Positions 41,026 to 52,995 of a stretch of 64,000 bases of DNA are shown piece after piece (the stretch's first letter is position 1; each line of letters begins with the position of its first letter). The stretch covers positions 48,652,177-48,716,176 of the forward strand of contig OX578284.1 of NCBI GenBank assembly GCA_951217055.1. The letters are read 5' to 3'. The translations under genes and the position numbers were made by a program. The notes under the pieces were generated by a model, which did not search any database, was not told where the DNA came from, and saw nothing but the letters and a program-made list of their open reading frames with translations. The DNA comes from Gerris lacustris. Lineage: Eukaryota; Arthropoda; Insecta; Hemiptera; Gerridae.

Positions 41026-41665
41026 TACTTTCTCATATAAAGAGAAAGTATTGTGATGGCGCGAAAATTCGATTTTGAGATTTTGATGGATTTACACGTT
41101 TTGAGGTCCCCTGAGTCCAAAAAAGTGGTTTTTAAAAAATGTCTGTCCGTCGTCTGTCGTCTGTCGTCTGTCGTCTGTCCGTCGTCTGTCTGTGCAGACG
41201 CCTGGAGCCTAAACTACTGGGCCGATTTTGACGAAATTTGGCATACATGTTCAGAAAAATCATACCCCGAGGCGAAATCGAGAAATGAATTTTAGCTCTA
41301 AATTTGGGGGCACCACCCCCAAAAAACTCTGAAAAAACGTGAAAAAAAATTATTTCTCGAAAACGGTTCCGACGATTTTGATTAAAAAATTCTAAAATGT
41401 AGTCCATTTGAATACGAATCCAACGATATAAGCCGTTTTCCCGGGAAATATCTAGTTCCTGAGAAAATAGCTTAAAACGCGGACGGAGAGAGCCTGGGTT
41501 CGATTCCCCGCCATGGAGAAGTTATTTTTATGGTAAATTTTGATATATTTTTCAATAATAATTAAACTTACTTACGAAAACTAATAAATGGAAAACATTG
41601 GCTAAGTAATTATGAACTCGTATATGAGAAAGTTTGTCGGAGTTGTCTCGGACCGATTTTTTCTT
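41026..41665 (+). repeat. Family B copy, most complete
   Basis: 5' hairpin ACTTTCTC/GAGAAAGT (41027-41049), a (GTCTGTC)n tract at 41140-41192, CCTGGAGCCTAAACTACTGG, GACGAAATTTGGCATACATG, GGGGGCACCACCCCCAAA, TTTTCCCGGGAAATATCTAG, box-B-like GGTTCGATTCC (41497-41508) and GTATATGAGAAAGTTTGTC at the end. This copy best defines the unit at about 640 bp. Confidence 0.8.
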
Positions 41666-43626
41666 TACCTTTTACCGGCACTGATAATGGCCGAGAGTTC
41701 GAAAGCTAGCTTTAAGGATTAAACATTTATTTTGCCAAGGGGCTTTCTTTTTTATTGGAACGAAGTTCCTTATGGCAAATTTTACGCCGTCTGGAGCCCG
41801 GGAGTGAATCCGAAAAAACCACCTTCATGAAATTTACCGATTACGATAACTTGAGTACAAGTTGACCGATTTAAAATTCAGTACACATGATCATTTTACC
41901 AATACCCAGGACTGGTTCTCTTCAGGCTACTGAACAAGTTTCATTTTTTCTTTAATGTAAATTACAGATAGGCAAACCAGCGCTTCGACGGACCCGAAAA
42001 GCGTTCTCTAGTTCCACCAGGTTCTGCCATCTACAGCCCTATAACGTTTAACGTGGAGTCTATACTCGTTCAAGTCTACATTTAGAGCAGTGTCGTACTG
42101 CCAAACCTGATAACAACCGTTACCTTCAAGCACGAACACGCTAAAGAAGAACACTGAACATGTTTTTAGACGCTAATAGTGGAAGTCCACAATTTATAAT
42201 TTCTCAACTATTTTTTATTATATTTAATCTACCTTCTGATACATTAGCCATTGGATATCCAATAATTTATTTCTCTAAGTGAATTACATTCATTATCATT
42301 ATTATCATGCAGTCCTACTAAGAGATATTTACTGGAACATATTCGACATTTCACATTTCACCTCTCTTTCTCACACGCACAGGATCATCATTCATCACAT
42401 CATAGTAGGGAATTATTATTATTATTATATCTCATTCATTATCTATGGAAGTTGTTATTTAGCTCTATACATTATATTATGTTCATCATATCATTATTCA
42501 CCTTGTGAACTTATTTATTTATTACTATATTTTTTCTACCATCCTATAACTACAGACCGCGCAATATTTTACAGACCCGACAGCGGAATAAGCCGCAAAC
42601 CCTTCCGTACCGAACATGTTCGTTGGACAACGTTATCCGCCCAAGCGTTCGCGCGCAACTCTCGCGTAAAACAGAAGAAAATGCATCGTTTATATGAAAA
42701 TGTGACACAGGAAAAACGGGAAAAAAACCAGTAATACCCGTGGGAAAACAACCTGTTACTTAGGCCTGCTAGCTGGCTACACAGCCATATCGATTTTGTA
42801 TGTTTTGAGTAACATAAAAATAGACATGAATTTAATGCCCATCATGATAATCCTATTGTCCAATCTAATAATCTATTGTCTTTTTTTTAAAGTAAGATGA
42901 ATATTAATCTAAATATAAGATCCTAAAAAAAAACCCCAAAAAAAAGTTTCTGGCAATAAATATCAATCTAATTTCATTTAAATAAAACTAGATTAATATT
43001 TATTAATTATAACAATTCAGTTCTTAAAATAAGTCAATATCTCTAGAATTAACATAACAACAGTATTAAAATTGTATAAAAAATAAGAATTGCTTTATCT
43101 CCGCCATTAATATAAAGTAATCGTTTAAAGCTAATAAATGATAGCATCAGTAAAAGACAAAGTATTTGCATTAAACTTAAGTTTAACCAATAAATTAATT
43201 GTTCTTTCCACCATAGATTTCTTTCTTTTGTTTTCTTATTTCTAGAGAAATAAGTGTTTTTGAGTCTTTATGTCTATAAGTTTACTCTTTTCCTTTAAAT
43301 TGTAGATGCATCTTATTGGTCTTACAATAACGCAGTCGCAGCAGCTGCAGAATTAATGGTGGAATAAAAGAACAGAGTTTAATATACTAATTTTTTTAGA
43401 ATAAAGGTAGAAAAAAGGTTATGATTTCAATATAATAGAATTAAACCATTTGTATTTCAATTGATAATCCAGTCAAGTACTTAAAAAGGAGGGTTACCCT
43501 GCAAATGGTCTTAAAAACTTTCTTTTTGGGTATGTTGTATCTACTTAAGCCCTACTTCAACCTCTTGAACCCTGTGCTAACTCTGGGAGGGACAAAAACG
43601 GTCAGAAGGAAATTATGAAATATGTT
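41666..43626. other. Intergenic DNA with repeat fragments
   Basis: A CACTGATAATGGCCGAGAGT plus TCGAAAGC word (41677) resembles the hammerhead-like motif at 9275 in altered form. 42595-42670 has a CGTTGGACAACGTTATCCGC fragment of family A1. The 151-codon ORF at 42279 is low complexity (Tyr/His/Ile) and ends in this repeat, so it is not called. Confidence 0.55.
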
Positions 43627-43889
43627 AATAATCAGAAGTTTGGATCCTTGAAGGGTAAGAAGAAGAAGAAGACTAGTACTTTTTCATACTAGGTGGCAAC
43701 GTTTCGGCTAACACAAGCCATTTTCGAGCCTAAAAATAATAATTATTTATTGTAACATGACATAATATGTCATGTTATTTTCAGGCTCGAAAATGGCTTG
43801 TGTTAGCCGAAACGTTGCCACCTAGCATGAAAAAGTACTAGTCTTCTTCTTCTTCTTACCCTTCAAGGATCCAAACTTCTGATTATAAT
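43627..43889. mobile_element. Large foldback element with ~105-bp arms
   Basis: ATCAGAAGTTTGGATCCTTG at 43631 is mirrored by CAAGGATCCAAACTTCTGAT ending at 43883. Pairing continues through the (GAA)n tract, GACTAGTACTTTTTCAT, GGTGGCAACGTTTCGGCTAA and CACAAGCCATTTTCGAGCCT. The loop contains a smaller palindrome, TAACATGACATAATATGTCATGTTA in two halves (43752-43777). Arms differ at only a base or two. No ORF. Confidence 0.88.
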
Positions 43890-44669
43890 CATTCTACAGG
43901 GTACACTTAGCTTTTATACGAAATATGTTAAATTTATCCAACTATTAATTAGCTTAACTATTATAGATTTGTCAAAGAAAATCACTCAACTATTCTCAAG
44001 AAAATTGGGCCAAAACAAGGTTGTTATACATTAAAAGAATAACATGTTATAATGATAGGCATATCTAGGATCATAGTAAGGATCACCGGGATATACCATC
44101 CGGTATGGCATAACCGGAATGAACAGAATTATCAAGCATTTAAAATTTAAATTTAATAGTTTCAACATTGAAAAGTTGTAGCTTGAGTTTTAGCATCAAT
44201 AAATAGTTTGTAATAATTTGAAGAATGTAAAATATCGAGAGAGATCCACTTGATTCAATAATTCGTAGTTATTCAAATTTACACTTGGGGCTTTTGGAAA
44301 ATTATCAAATTAAATTTACGGTTAGAATACTTGTGGTGGGTTGGAGAGCCTCTAATAATATTCCAGGTAAAAGCCTTGCCTACGCTTATATTGCAACGTC
44401 CTGCAACTCTATTATTCATTCAATTATTCCAAGGTATCCAATTCATTAAAATGTGGCAAAGGCAAATGTATTATTATGAATATTCAAATCGAAACAAAAA
44501 TAAATATGAATAGGAGATGATCTACGAGTTTATATTCGAATTTAATTATAATACAGATCATAAAAGGGATTGTCATTAGAGGAAATTGTTAGAATAAGAT
44601 AAATATTTATATTTAGAATTATTTAAAAGTTGTTTATTTTAGCGAAATTGCAATAATTGAAAAGGTTTT
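43890..44669. other. AT-rich intergenic DNA
   Basis: No gene; the 60-codon ORF at 44331 has no motif. Confidence 0.5.
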
Positions 44670-45200
44670 TACTTCCGAGCTTACTGAAGATAACGGAAGC
44701 TATGTGATCGTTCTGAAGAGCGAAAATATATTACGGCTCCGATTTAAAAAATTCGAAGACAGAAATCTGTTTTAGACATCAGGGAACATTTTTGGTTCTG
44801 TGTCTGTCTGTCGGTTTGTCGGTCTGTCACAGTTTTTGTGAACCAACAATCTTGAAAACTATACTTGTCCGATTTTAATGAAATTTGAATGGTAGGTCAT
44901 AATTAACACATTGATGGTCCCATATTAGTTTCATCCATCTGTGCTCATTTGTTTCTCATCCACATGAACATAAACATACTTTTATTTACTCCTATATCTT
45001 CGAAAGCACTCATCTGATATTTATGATATTTGGATGGTTTGTCGAAAGTAGACCGTAGATAGCACCAGATTAATTTTAACCGTTTGCGCTCTTTAGCTTT
45101 TGTTAAATTGATACTTTAATTCGTGTAAAACATTAAATAAATTGTTCGCTTTTGTGTTTCTCTTCCACATGCTTACAAACATACATTTATTTTCTCCTAA
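44670..45200 (+). repeat. Family A2 copy
   Basis: Starts TTCCGAGCTTACTGAAGATA, then CATTTTTGGTTCTGTGTCTG with a short TCTG/TCGG tract, CGATTTTAATGAAATTTGAA, and GATATTTATGATATTTGGAT. Parallel to 7470-7935 and 22700-23340. It lacks the GTGCCACAC end, which instead appears after the satellite at 46184. Confidence 0.7.
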
Positions 45201-45407
45201 ACTTTTATAGTTTATTGAAAATAACCCATACTGGGCATATGCAGAGACCATTGCTATCTGCACCTTGTCTGGAAAAGGCTGCGTGTTGCAATAAAAGCAT
45301 AAAAATGTAGTGTCAGTTCTATTTTATATTTGTTGTATTAATGTTTACTTTGTAAAAATTAAATAAAAATTCGCAACGATTATTTCGACTTGTGCGATAC
45401 ACAGTCT

Positions 45408-46137
45408 AAAGCCCCGTTTCCATTACTACAAATTTGTCCCGCCACATGTTGCCGGCACAAGTTCCAGGAGTTTGTTAAAATGGAAACAGTCTGCAACATG
45501 TTACGGGATAAATTTGTAGTAATGGAAACGAGGCTTAAAGCCTGAAATATGTCCCGCAATATGTGCCGGGGACATGTTGCGCAACATGAGCTTGCAACTT
45601 GTTAGAATGGAAACGGGGCTTAAAGCCTCGTTTCCATTACTACATATTTGTTCCGCAACATGTTGCCGGCACAAGTTCCAGGCTTTTGTTAAAATGGAAA
45701 CAGTCTGCAACATGTTACGGGACAAATTTGTAGTAATGGAAACGAGGCTTAAAGCCTGAAATATGTCCCGCAATATGTGCCGGGGACATGTTGCGCAACA
45801 TGAGCTTGCAACTTGTTAGAATGGAAACGGGGCTGAAAGCCTCGTTTCCATTACTACAAATTTGTCCAGCAACATGTTTCCGGCACAAGTGCCAGGAGAT
45901 TGTTGAAATGGAAACAGTCTGCAACATGTTGCGGGACAAATTTGTAGTAATGGAAACGAGGCTTAAAGCCTGAAATATGTCCCGCAACATGTGCCTGGCA
46001 TATGTTGCGGGGCAAAAGTATTTGGAAACAGTTCCGCAACTGCATGTTGCAGACTGTTTCCATTTCAACAAAAGCCTGGAACTTGTGCCGGCAACATGTT
46101 GCGGGACAAATTTGTTGTAGTGGAAACGGGGCTTCAT
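45408..46137. repeat. 214-bp palindromic satellite (tandem MITE-like units)
   Basis: Units begin at 45408, 45622 and 45836 (exact 214-bp period) with AAAGCC(C/T)CGTTTCCATTAC. Each unit is internally palindromic: TTTCCATTACTACAAATTTG is mirrored about 95 bp later by CAAATTTGTAGTAATGGAAA, and GCAACATGTTGC-type words recur. The last half-unit is inverted (46050-46137), so the whole array starts and ends with the same sequence in opposite orientation. ORFs on both strands are artefacts of the repeat. Confidence 0.9.
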
Positions 46138-47439
46138 AGTTCCTTCAACGTTGTTCCTTCATTAAAGTGCGCGAGCAAGCTCTGTGCCACACTTATTGGC
46201 AAACATTTTTTGTTTGGAAAAGGTTCCTAAAACGGTATTAGTGAAAAACTATCTTAGTTAGAGTTCTCACTAAGGAAACTGGCTCAGTGGTCTAAAAATG
46301 AAAACACAACAAATTGCTCTATCTAAATCTAATTTTTGTTTGCTATGTTCATTTACAATTGATGATGCACAGGCACCTTGAGCAAAAACTTTTATGCCTA
46401 AATTTCTTGGAAAAAATTAGGACTTCTCAACGATCATCGGTGATCTTCAAAGATGGAGTTATTATCATAATAACTCCAAAAAATTAAAAAAAAAAAAGAT
46501 TACTATCTTATGAAAGATTACTTTTCTACTTCTTCTTTATTATGAATAATATAGTTCCAATTGATAAACCTGATTTTATTGAGGAATAGATTTTTTAAAT
46601 GATACCTTAAAGCGTTGTAAACTATTTTTATGTTTAAGATGAAAATGGATAGAGTTTTTAGCGGTTTCTCCTCAGTATATCTGGTGAGAATTGCTATATT
46701 GCCTGAGGTTAGATAGAGAAGACCGCAGGGCTCACATTGAAACAGAGTTTCCTTGCGGTTCCATCCAACCACTCCGAGCCACTGAATAATGTTATGGTTT
46801 CCACTGTAACATACACACAAGGAATTTATTACTAACATTGTGTAAGAAACGACGAATATTACCTACCGTCTCTACATACAATTCCTTTGTTTGAGACATG
46901 TAAACTAAACTTTTACTATGAGAATTATTATGGAGGGCGTTGCTGATTTCATGAATGACACACACGTCTTAAATTGTAAAAAAAAAAGATTTAATTGAGA
47001 AAAATATATAACTAGGCATCACGTGGCTCTATCATTGAAGCATTGTTAATCATGATGAATATCATAGTAGAAGATAAGTGAAAGGGGGTAGTGAGGAGTA
47101 GAGTGGGGGTACTCGGTACAAAGCTCGCCTTCCTAAACAAACCTACACACAATACGACTATAAGAATCTTAACCATAGCTTTTAAACTATTATTATAAAT
47201 GTATCACTTCATTACTCAAATACTACTGCTTGTATCAAGTTGAAATTTTACATACTTGTTTCAATTGTACTTTAGACGATGTACATAAAGTTTGATTAAA
47301 ATAGTTACGTTAGAACGTAAGATATCGGTAAAAAGGTTGTTTTTTCTATTTTAAACGTTTAGGTCCGCTTTAATAGTTTTAGCGATCTTTATTAATTCAT
47401 AGTAGTGTCGTTGTTGGTTTTACTAAAAAATGTTATTTG
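46138..47439. other. Intergenic DNA with a family A tail
   Basis: 46160-46200 has GCGCGAGCAAGCTCTGTGCC and CACTTATTGGCAA, the terminal word of family A. The possible zinc-finger exon at 46650-46803 is listed separately. Otherwise AT-rich. Confidence 0.5.
46655..46803 (-). pseudogene. Possible decayed C2H2 zinc-finger exon
   Basis: A splice-acceptor-like TGTATGTTACAG precedes an open stretch reading GNHNIIQWLGVVGWNRKETL and then FQCEPCGLLYLTSGNIAILT plus RYTEEKP. The C-x2-C, the aromatic three residues later and the terminal TEEKP follow the C2H2 finger plus TGEKP linker pattern. Both zinc-binding His positions are replaced (Leu and Tyr) and one residue is missing, so the finger could not fold. 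This looks like a fragment of an old gene or retro-copy. It is a weak call based on one pattern. Confidence 0.3.
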
Positions 47440-47720
47440 AAAAAAATGTTTGTCTCATCGAATAGATGATAATAGAATCTTTTCCCGTCCTGAAATTCCA
47501 ATTTAATTTTTGAACCTCTCGTTTACGCGAGCGTTGCGCGCGAACTCTTGGACGGATCACGCTGTCCAACGAACTTAGCCTGAGTATTAGTAAGAAGAAC
47601 ATGTATACCAAATTTCAACTAAATCGGTCAACTTTTACTCAAGTTATCGTCGGACACGTATACGTTACTGACAGACAGACAGACAAGATGCATAGTTTGT
47701 TGAATGTAAGAAGCTCGCTT
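47440..47720 (-). repeat. Short A-family member
   Basis: Same block order as 32115-32420: TGTTTGTCTCATCGAATAGA, CTCGTTTACGCGAGCGTTGC, TACCAAATTTCAACTAAATC, CAAGTTATCGTCGGACACGT, and GACAGACAGACAGAC at 47670. Confidence 0.7.
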
Positions 47721-47856
47721 ACGCTCGCTTCAACTATTTTTGATTCCGAGAGTACAGAAATCTTGGAAACATCGGGATCAATTTAAAGAAAAAAAAATAG
47801 TTTCTAAATTCGAAACTTCCAATGCAAAAATGTGTTTTAGGGATCAGGGCACATTA

Positions 47857-48004
47857 TTAAGCCTTGTCCAGACTACCGAACCAAACAGAGTAAACGAGCA
47901 AAGCATTTGTCTCTGCGCATGTCCAGTCTAAAGTATGCCTGCGCATCTCAGATTGGGCGTGCGCAGAGATCAATGCTCGCTATAGCAGTGTGGACAAAGC
48001 TTAA
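47857..48004. mobile_element. piggyBac-type MITE (TTAA ends)
   Basis: TTAAGCCTTGTCCAGAC at the left and GTGTGGACAAAGCTTAA at the right are inverted copies with two mismatches, each carrying the TTAA target typical of piggyBac insertions. Length 148 bp, no ORF. The interior has further inverted words (GAGCAAAGCATTTGTCTCTG, CAGAGATCAATGCTC). Confidence 0.75.
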
Positions 48005-49640
48005 GTGCACGCATAAATCATAAATACTACTATCATACTCATCTATTTCATTAAAATTTGGATGTTACCATAATATAACCTAAAGAAAATCCCATATTAA
48101 TTACAACCCTTCGCAATAGCTTGTGCACTCGCTCTTTGTAAGTGGAACTCTAAAAAATCTTGCAAAATTTTAGCATTTACCTTTAAAATTGCTAAAATAA
48201 TTTTAGTGAAACTTTTGAATTCATTTGAAACTTTTTACAAAAAAAAAAAATATATTAATAATTAAATGAGAGTTATACTTTTAAATATAAATACTTCTAA
48301 TGCTTCATTCCGATTAAAACATAAAAGGAAAGTTTTCGAATAAATTTTGCTTTTATTGTAGTACATCAAATTCCCGAAATTTTAGTTCTAACTTACTTTT
48401 TATGTAATATAATCAAACATAATTCAGTCTTTTTCTAAATTAAATTTTATTTAGTTTTAAGGATAATTTAGAAGACGTCTAGCTAGTGAGAAATAAGAAA
48501 ATGAATAAATAACTACAGTTTACACAATTCCAAAGAATAATCTATTTAAATATATTCTAAAATCTGTGCTTTTTTCCTTCTTCTGCGCTTTCCCACACAT
48601 TTAATTTTAACAAATGTTATATTTATTTATTTTTCCTTTTTTTAAAAAATGGTTGTTTTTATTCCTCTTTTTTTAAAAAAAAAAATATTTTGACTTTACA
48701 TTTTGACTTATTTATCTTTGACAACTGACCCAGATAAAAATCGTTGAGATACGAAATTCACTCAAACTAAGTTTGGGGGCAGAGGTTTGAGAGGGCGGTA
48801 GATTTTTATCGAATTACTTTATATAAGTTAACATCGTTACCTTGGGGGGGGGGGGGGGGGGAGGGGGAGGGGAGGTCTAAATTCACTTGGAAAACTCTAC
48901 AAGAACTCCCCCCTTCCAACCACTCCCTATCCTTGTTCCCTCCTCCCCCGCCCCTACTTTTAAAACGATTAAGTAAAAGTTTTTTATAGTCACGGCTCAT
49001 TTACTCTCCTTTTCTTCACTTATTTTAACATTTCTATAGAAGAGTAGATGGGTGTATTTATAATTTTTTAAACAAATAATTTAACTTCAAATACATAATA
49101 ATATATACACTATTATTATTCAAGAGTGTAGCTAAAAGAGTGCTAATAATAATAATAATTTATCAAATGAATAAATAAAAACACTGGCAAATTAATTTTG
49201 ACAGCAAATTATCCTTTCGCTCACCTCGGTCACTACAGAGGGCAGTAATTTAAGAAAGCTCCAAAATAGCAGTAGACGACTGGAAGTGGGCATATGACAC
49301 ATGTCCTTATAATATGATTATTTATGATTGCTAATTGCTACTACAAGATTGTAGCACTATCAAATTACTCATGTAGGTTTTTATAAAATAATAACCAGTC
49401 TCAAATCTACTGTCACAAGGCCAGTTGCTTTGCTCAGTTTTTTTTTAGTTGCTACATAAATGAAAGTTTTAAACATTGATTATTTTTTTTATTGGTAAAT
49501 AAGAATTCAAGCTAAAAGATATTTCCAAAATATTTATAAGTTCAGAAGTTACCACCCATTAAACTTGTGTCCTTTACTGAAGACTAATTGAGTTATAGGA
49601 AAATGCAAAAAGAAAAAAACTTGTCTTCTAGAAATTTATA
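48005..49640. other. AT-rich intergenic DNA with a poly-G/poly-C patch
   Basis: A run of about 19 G then GAGGGGGAGGGG lies at 48845-48875, followed by a C-rich stretch to 48955. No gene. Confidence 0.55.
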
Positions 49641-49649
49641 AAATTTGAT

Positions 49650-49970
49650 GAAGGTGTTTAATCTGATTTGTCAGATTTAGAAGATGGTGATGAATATTTA
49701 CCAGAATATTCGATAAATATTTTGTCTGGGATAAAACCGTCCAAAAATGAGGTCGGGCCTTTGGTGGTTCCCCCGGAGAACCAAATTATACCGCTTGATG
49801 AAACCTGGTACGACCACAATGACCATTTACCAATATATACTTATAACGACGAAATATCGTACTTAAAACCAATCTACTTCCTATTATATTCTAATTTCCT
49901 TACACGATCCAATTTTGAATGTCGTTCATCGAAACTTCAGTCCCACTATCGTCAAAATATTGTACTATAA
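49650..49970 (+). pseudogene. Possible piggyBac-like transposase N-terminal remnant
   Basis: The open frame reads SDLSDLEDGDEYLPEYS, an acidic Ser/Asp-rich start of the kind found in piggyBac-derived transposases. Later it has ISYLKPIYFLLYSNF at the position where those proteins have a P-x-x-Y-F block. No ATG is present at the start (a TTG and an upstream stop instead) and nothing follows after codon 100. Weak call. Confidence 0.3.
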
Positions 49971-51708
49971 ATGAAAACTAAGCTAACTCCTACTATATCC
50001 CAAATTACTGATACAATATTTAAGAGTTACATTTTTCAGTGTTTTTTAATGTATTTTTTCCATGAAAAACATATATTTATGTTAAAAAGCTATTTTGTTT
50101 ATCAACAGTTTGATACATTTACGTATAGTAATTATAAATCAAGATGATATAAAATTGTAAAACTGATCAACCAGTTCATTGTTAAAAAATCATAATATAC
50201 CTTAACTACAAGCTGATGAATCTTTTAATAGAAATTCTTTGCAGAAAGATATTTTTGTCGACTGTCTATAGTGTTTGAAAATCTGTTTAAAAAGATAGTT
50301 AAAATCTTAATTTATAGACATAGAAGCAAAGGATAGCTTAGCTAGTCTAGGCATGACGAAGAACTCTACTACCCCAAGGTGGGAATTTGTGGAAATTGAG
50401 TGAACTAGCTTTATAGTGAAAGCCTCTAATTCTTCGATTAAATGCTTTAAATGGCTCTGAAATAGAGAACTATGGAGAAGGCATGTACTTCAAAGAAACC
50501 AATCAGAGTTATCCAAAAAAAAGCCTTGACGGAAGTCTGTCTAATCGAAGAAGCATTTGCCTTTTAAGTTCAGACATGTTTTTTATTGGTATGACCTGGG
50601 TGGGTATGAAAATTACAAAAAAGGCATTGCCAAATACTGAATGCAATGGATAATAAAAATAGTCTCTTCAAGTTAACTGGATAATTTGTTTATTATGAAT
50701 TACATAGCAGGTTTCAGCCTTTATAAGCCCATCATCAGTGCTGGAATGTGGAAGAAGTAGAGTTACATAATACAAAAGACAAACTGGCTAGTTAACGTGA
50801 ACAGACTATTTTCATTGACATTTTCATGTCTAGGCTATGGCACATAACCTCGAAAAGCGTTACCAAACACTAGCGTTACACGAGTAGGGAAGATATAGGA
50901 ACAGGGAGCTAGGAAGATATAGGAGGTGTTAATTTTGATAGACACAAGTTTTAAGGCGCCCTTAGTCCAAACAAGTGTGTTTCGTAAAAAATGTCTATGT
51001 AAAAAATTCAAGACATTAAGTAATTTGAGTTTTATCGATGGAGATTTTAATAGATTTAAAAGTTTTTCCAAATGCAATTCTAAATAGGTTTTTTAAAAAA
51101 AGTTCGTTGTCTATTGTCTATCGAAGGTTATCTGGCATCTGTGCTAAGGCGTGGAGCCTGGTGCTTGCTGGGTTGATTTCAATCAAATTTGGCATAAACG
51201 TTTAGAAAAATTATAATTTCATATTACTATTCATTATTTTTTATTCACCCCTTCATTTTTATCTACCCACGGACAAATGGATTTTTAAGGGATATCTTTT
51301 ATACCTATATATATATATTATATAAAATATTCTTTTTGCATGAAATAATTGGATTAAGGTTATAAATATATATGTTACTTCTAATTTTAATAAAGCTTTA
51401 AAAATTAATGAATAGAAAGTTGCTTCAATAGAAATTATTGCTTTGCAAAATTTTACTGCAAAAAGAATTAAGGAGTAATGTTAAATTATGTTTATCCTTC
51501 GTATAGCAGTTACGCTAGAATTAGTAAAATCTTATTTAAGTAATAATAAACTGAATTCCAAATGTGAGAGGGAGTATGAAAAGGCGTTAAATAATGATTT
51601 GAATGAAATCTAATTACTCTAAGCATGAAAATACTAATTAAACCATTAAGATTGAGATGGGAAGGACTACTTAAAAATATATTAATTAGTAGATTAGTAT
51701 TATAGAAG
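49971..51708. other. AT-rich intergenic DNA with repeat fragments
   Basis: 50700-50745 carries the inverse of a CACTGATGATGGGCTTATAA plus AGGCTGAAAC word, related to the hammerhead-like motif. 50815-50930 is a partial copy of the 6966/58831 repeat. 51120-51230 is a diverged family B fragment (TGGAGCCTGGTGCTTGCTGG). No gene. Confidence 0.55.
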
Positions 51709-52995
51709 AACAAAGGGAGCATGGTCGAATGAAAAAAAATAAGAGATTAGATCGAATGAAGAAAGGGTGAAAGCATTATTGTAAAAAATCAACACAAGTC
51801 GCATCAACTAGTGAAAATCGTCGAAGAAAGCAAGGTCCACAGCGAATTGCAGGACAGCAGAAGAAGGAGAAGTTATTTTTCACTTGGTAATGCAAGAGGA
51901 CAAAGGGAGCATGGTTGAGTGAAAAATAAGGGATTGAATCGAATGAAAAAAATATGTAAAAATTTTGGAAACAATAGAAAAAGAAGAAGATGTTTGTCAC
52001 TTTTATATTGGTACTTTTTGTCAAAATAATATCATATTTAACCAGACATCGTTTGAGATGCAAACTCGAATTCTATCTTTACGACAAGTTAAAAAAAGAG
52101 TTCATTGTCACTTAGTAATAGAGGAGGACAAAGGGAGCATAGTTGAATGAAAAATAAGGGATTGGATCGAACGAAGAAAGGATGCAAGAATTTTCGAGAA
52201 AAAAAGAAGAAGTTTATTGTCATTTAGTAGTAGAGGAGGACAAAGGGAGCATGTTTAAATGAGAAATAAAGGGTTGGATCAAATGGAGAAAGGATGCAAG
52301 ACTTTTTGGAAAACAAAAGTAGAAGAAGAAGTTCATTGTCACTTAGTGATAGAGGAGGACAAAGGGAGCATTTTTGAATGAAAACTCGGCCCTTCGCAAG
52401 GGGCCTGCCCGTTGGCCCCGCTGGGGGAGACCCCCAGACTCCCCGGATGTTATTACTTAGAGCCCATGGCTAAAACTTAAGAAACATGAAACATGCTATA
52501 GCCGCTTGTTTATACGTAAAAATCATTAAAAAATGTCGTAACTCTTCCGCGTCACACATCCGCGTTCCCCAAAAACGTGACACTCTTTGGTAGTTAGGTC
52601 AAGGCTAAAGCATGCTCCATGCTAAAATATGGGATTGGATTGAGTGAAGAAAGGATACTAGAATTTTAGGAAAACACAAGAAGAAGAAGTTTATTGCGTC
52701 AATTAGTAATATAGAGAGGACAAAGGTAGATGGTTGAATGAAAAATAATTGATTGGGTCGAATGAAGAAAGATACAAGAATTTTTAGAAAACAAAATTAG
52801 AAGTTCATTGTCACTTAGTATTAGAGGAGGACAAAGGGAGCATAGTTGAATGAAAAATAAGGGATTGGATCGAATGAAGAAAGGATGCAAGAATTTTGGG
52901 AAACAATAGAAGACGAAGTTGTTTAAAGTTACTTTTACATTGGTACTTTTTGTCAAAATAATATAATATTTAACCTGACATAGTTTGAGATGCAA
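51709..52995 (+). repeat. Irregular ~115-bp tandem array, seven or more copies
   Basis: GGACAAAGGGAGCATnGTTG and GAAAAATAAGGGATTGGATC recur from about 51709, 51897, 52125, 52237, 52355, 52715 and 52826. They are followed by GAATGAAGAAAGGATGCAAG and GAAGTTCATTGTCACTTAGT. A second module (GGTACTTTTTGTCAAAATAA) is present in only two of the units. A GC-rich insertion at 52387-52616 interrupts the array. ORFs here are repeat translations. Confidence 0.85.
52387..52616. other. GC-rich insertion in the tandem array
   Basis: CGGCCCTTCGCAAGGGGCCT, a foldback of itself, is followed by GGCCCCGCTGGGGGAGACCC and CCAGACTCCCC. Composition is sharply unlike the surrounding array. No ORF or known element recognised. 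Confidence 0.55.

Noticed and set aside
42279..42734. 151-codon plus-strand ORF
   Set aside because: Tyr/His/Ile-rich low-complexity translation of AT-rich DNA, ending inside a family A1 fragment.
45715..46137. 140-codon minus-strand ORF and several others over 45.5-46.2 kb
   Set aside because: All are translations of the 214-bp palindromic satellite; the repeated peptides mirror the DNA repeat.
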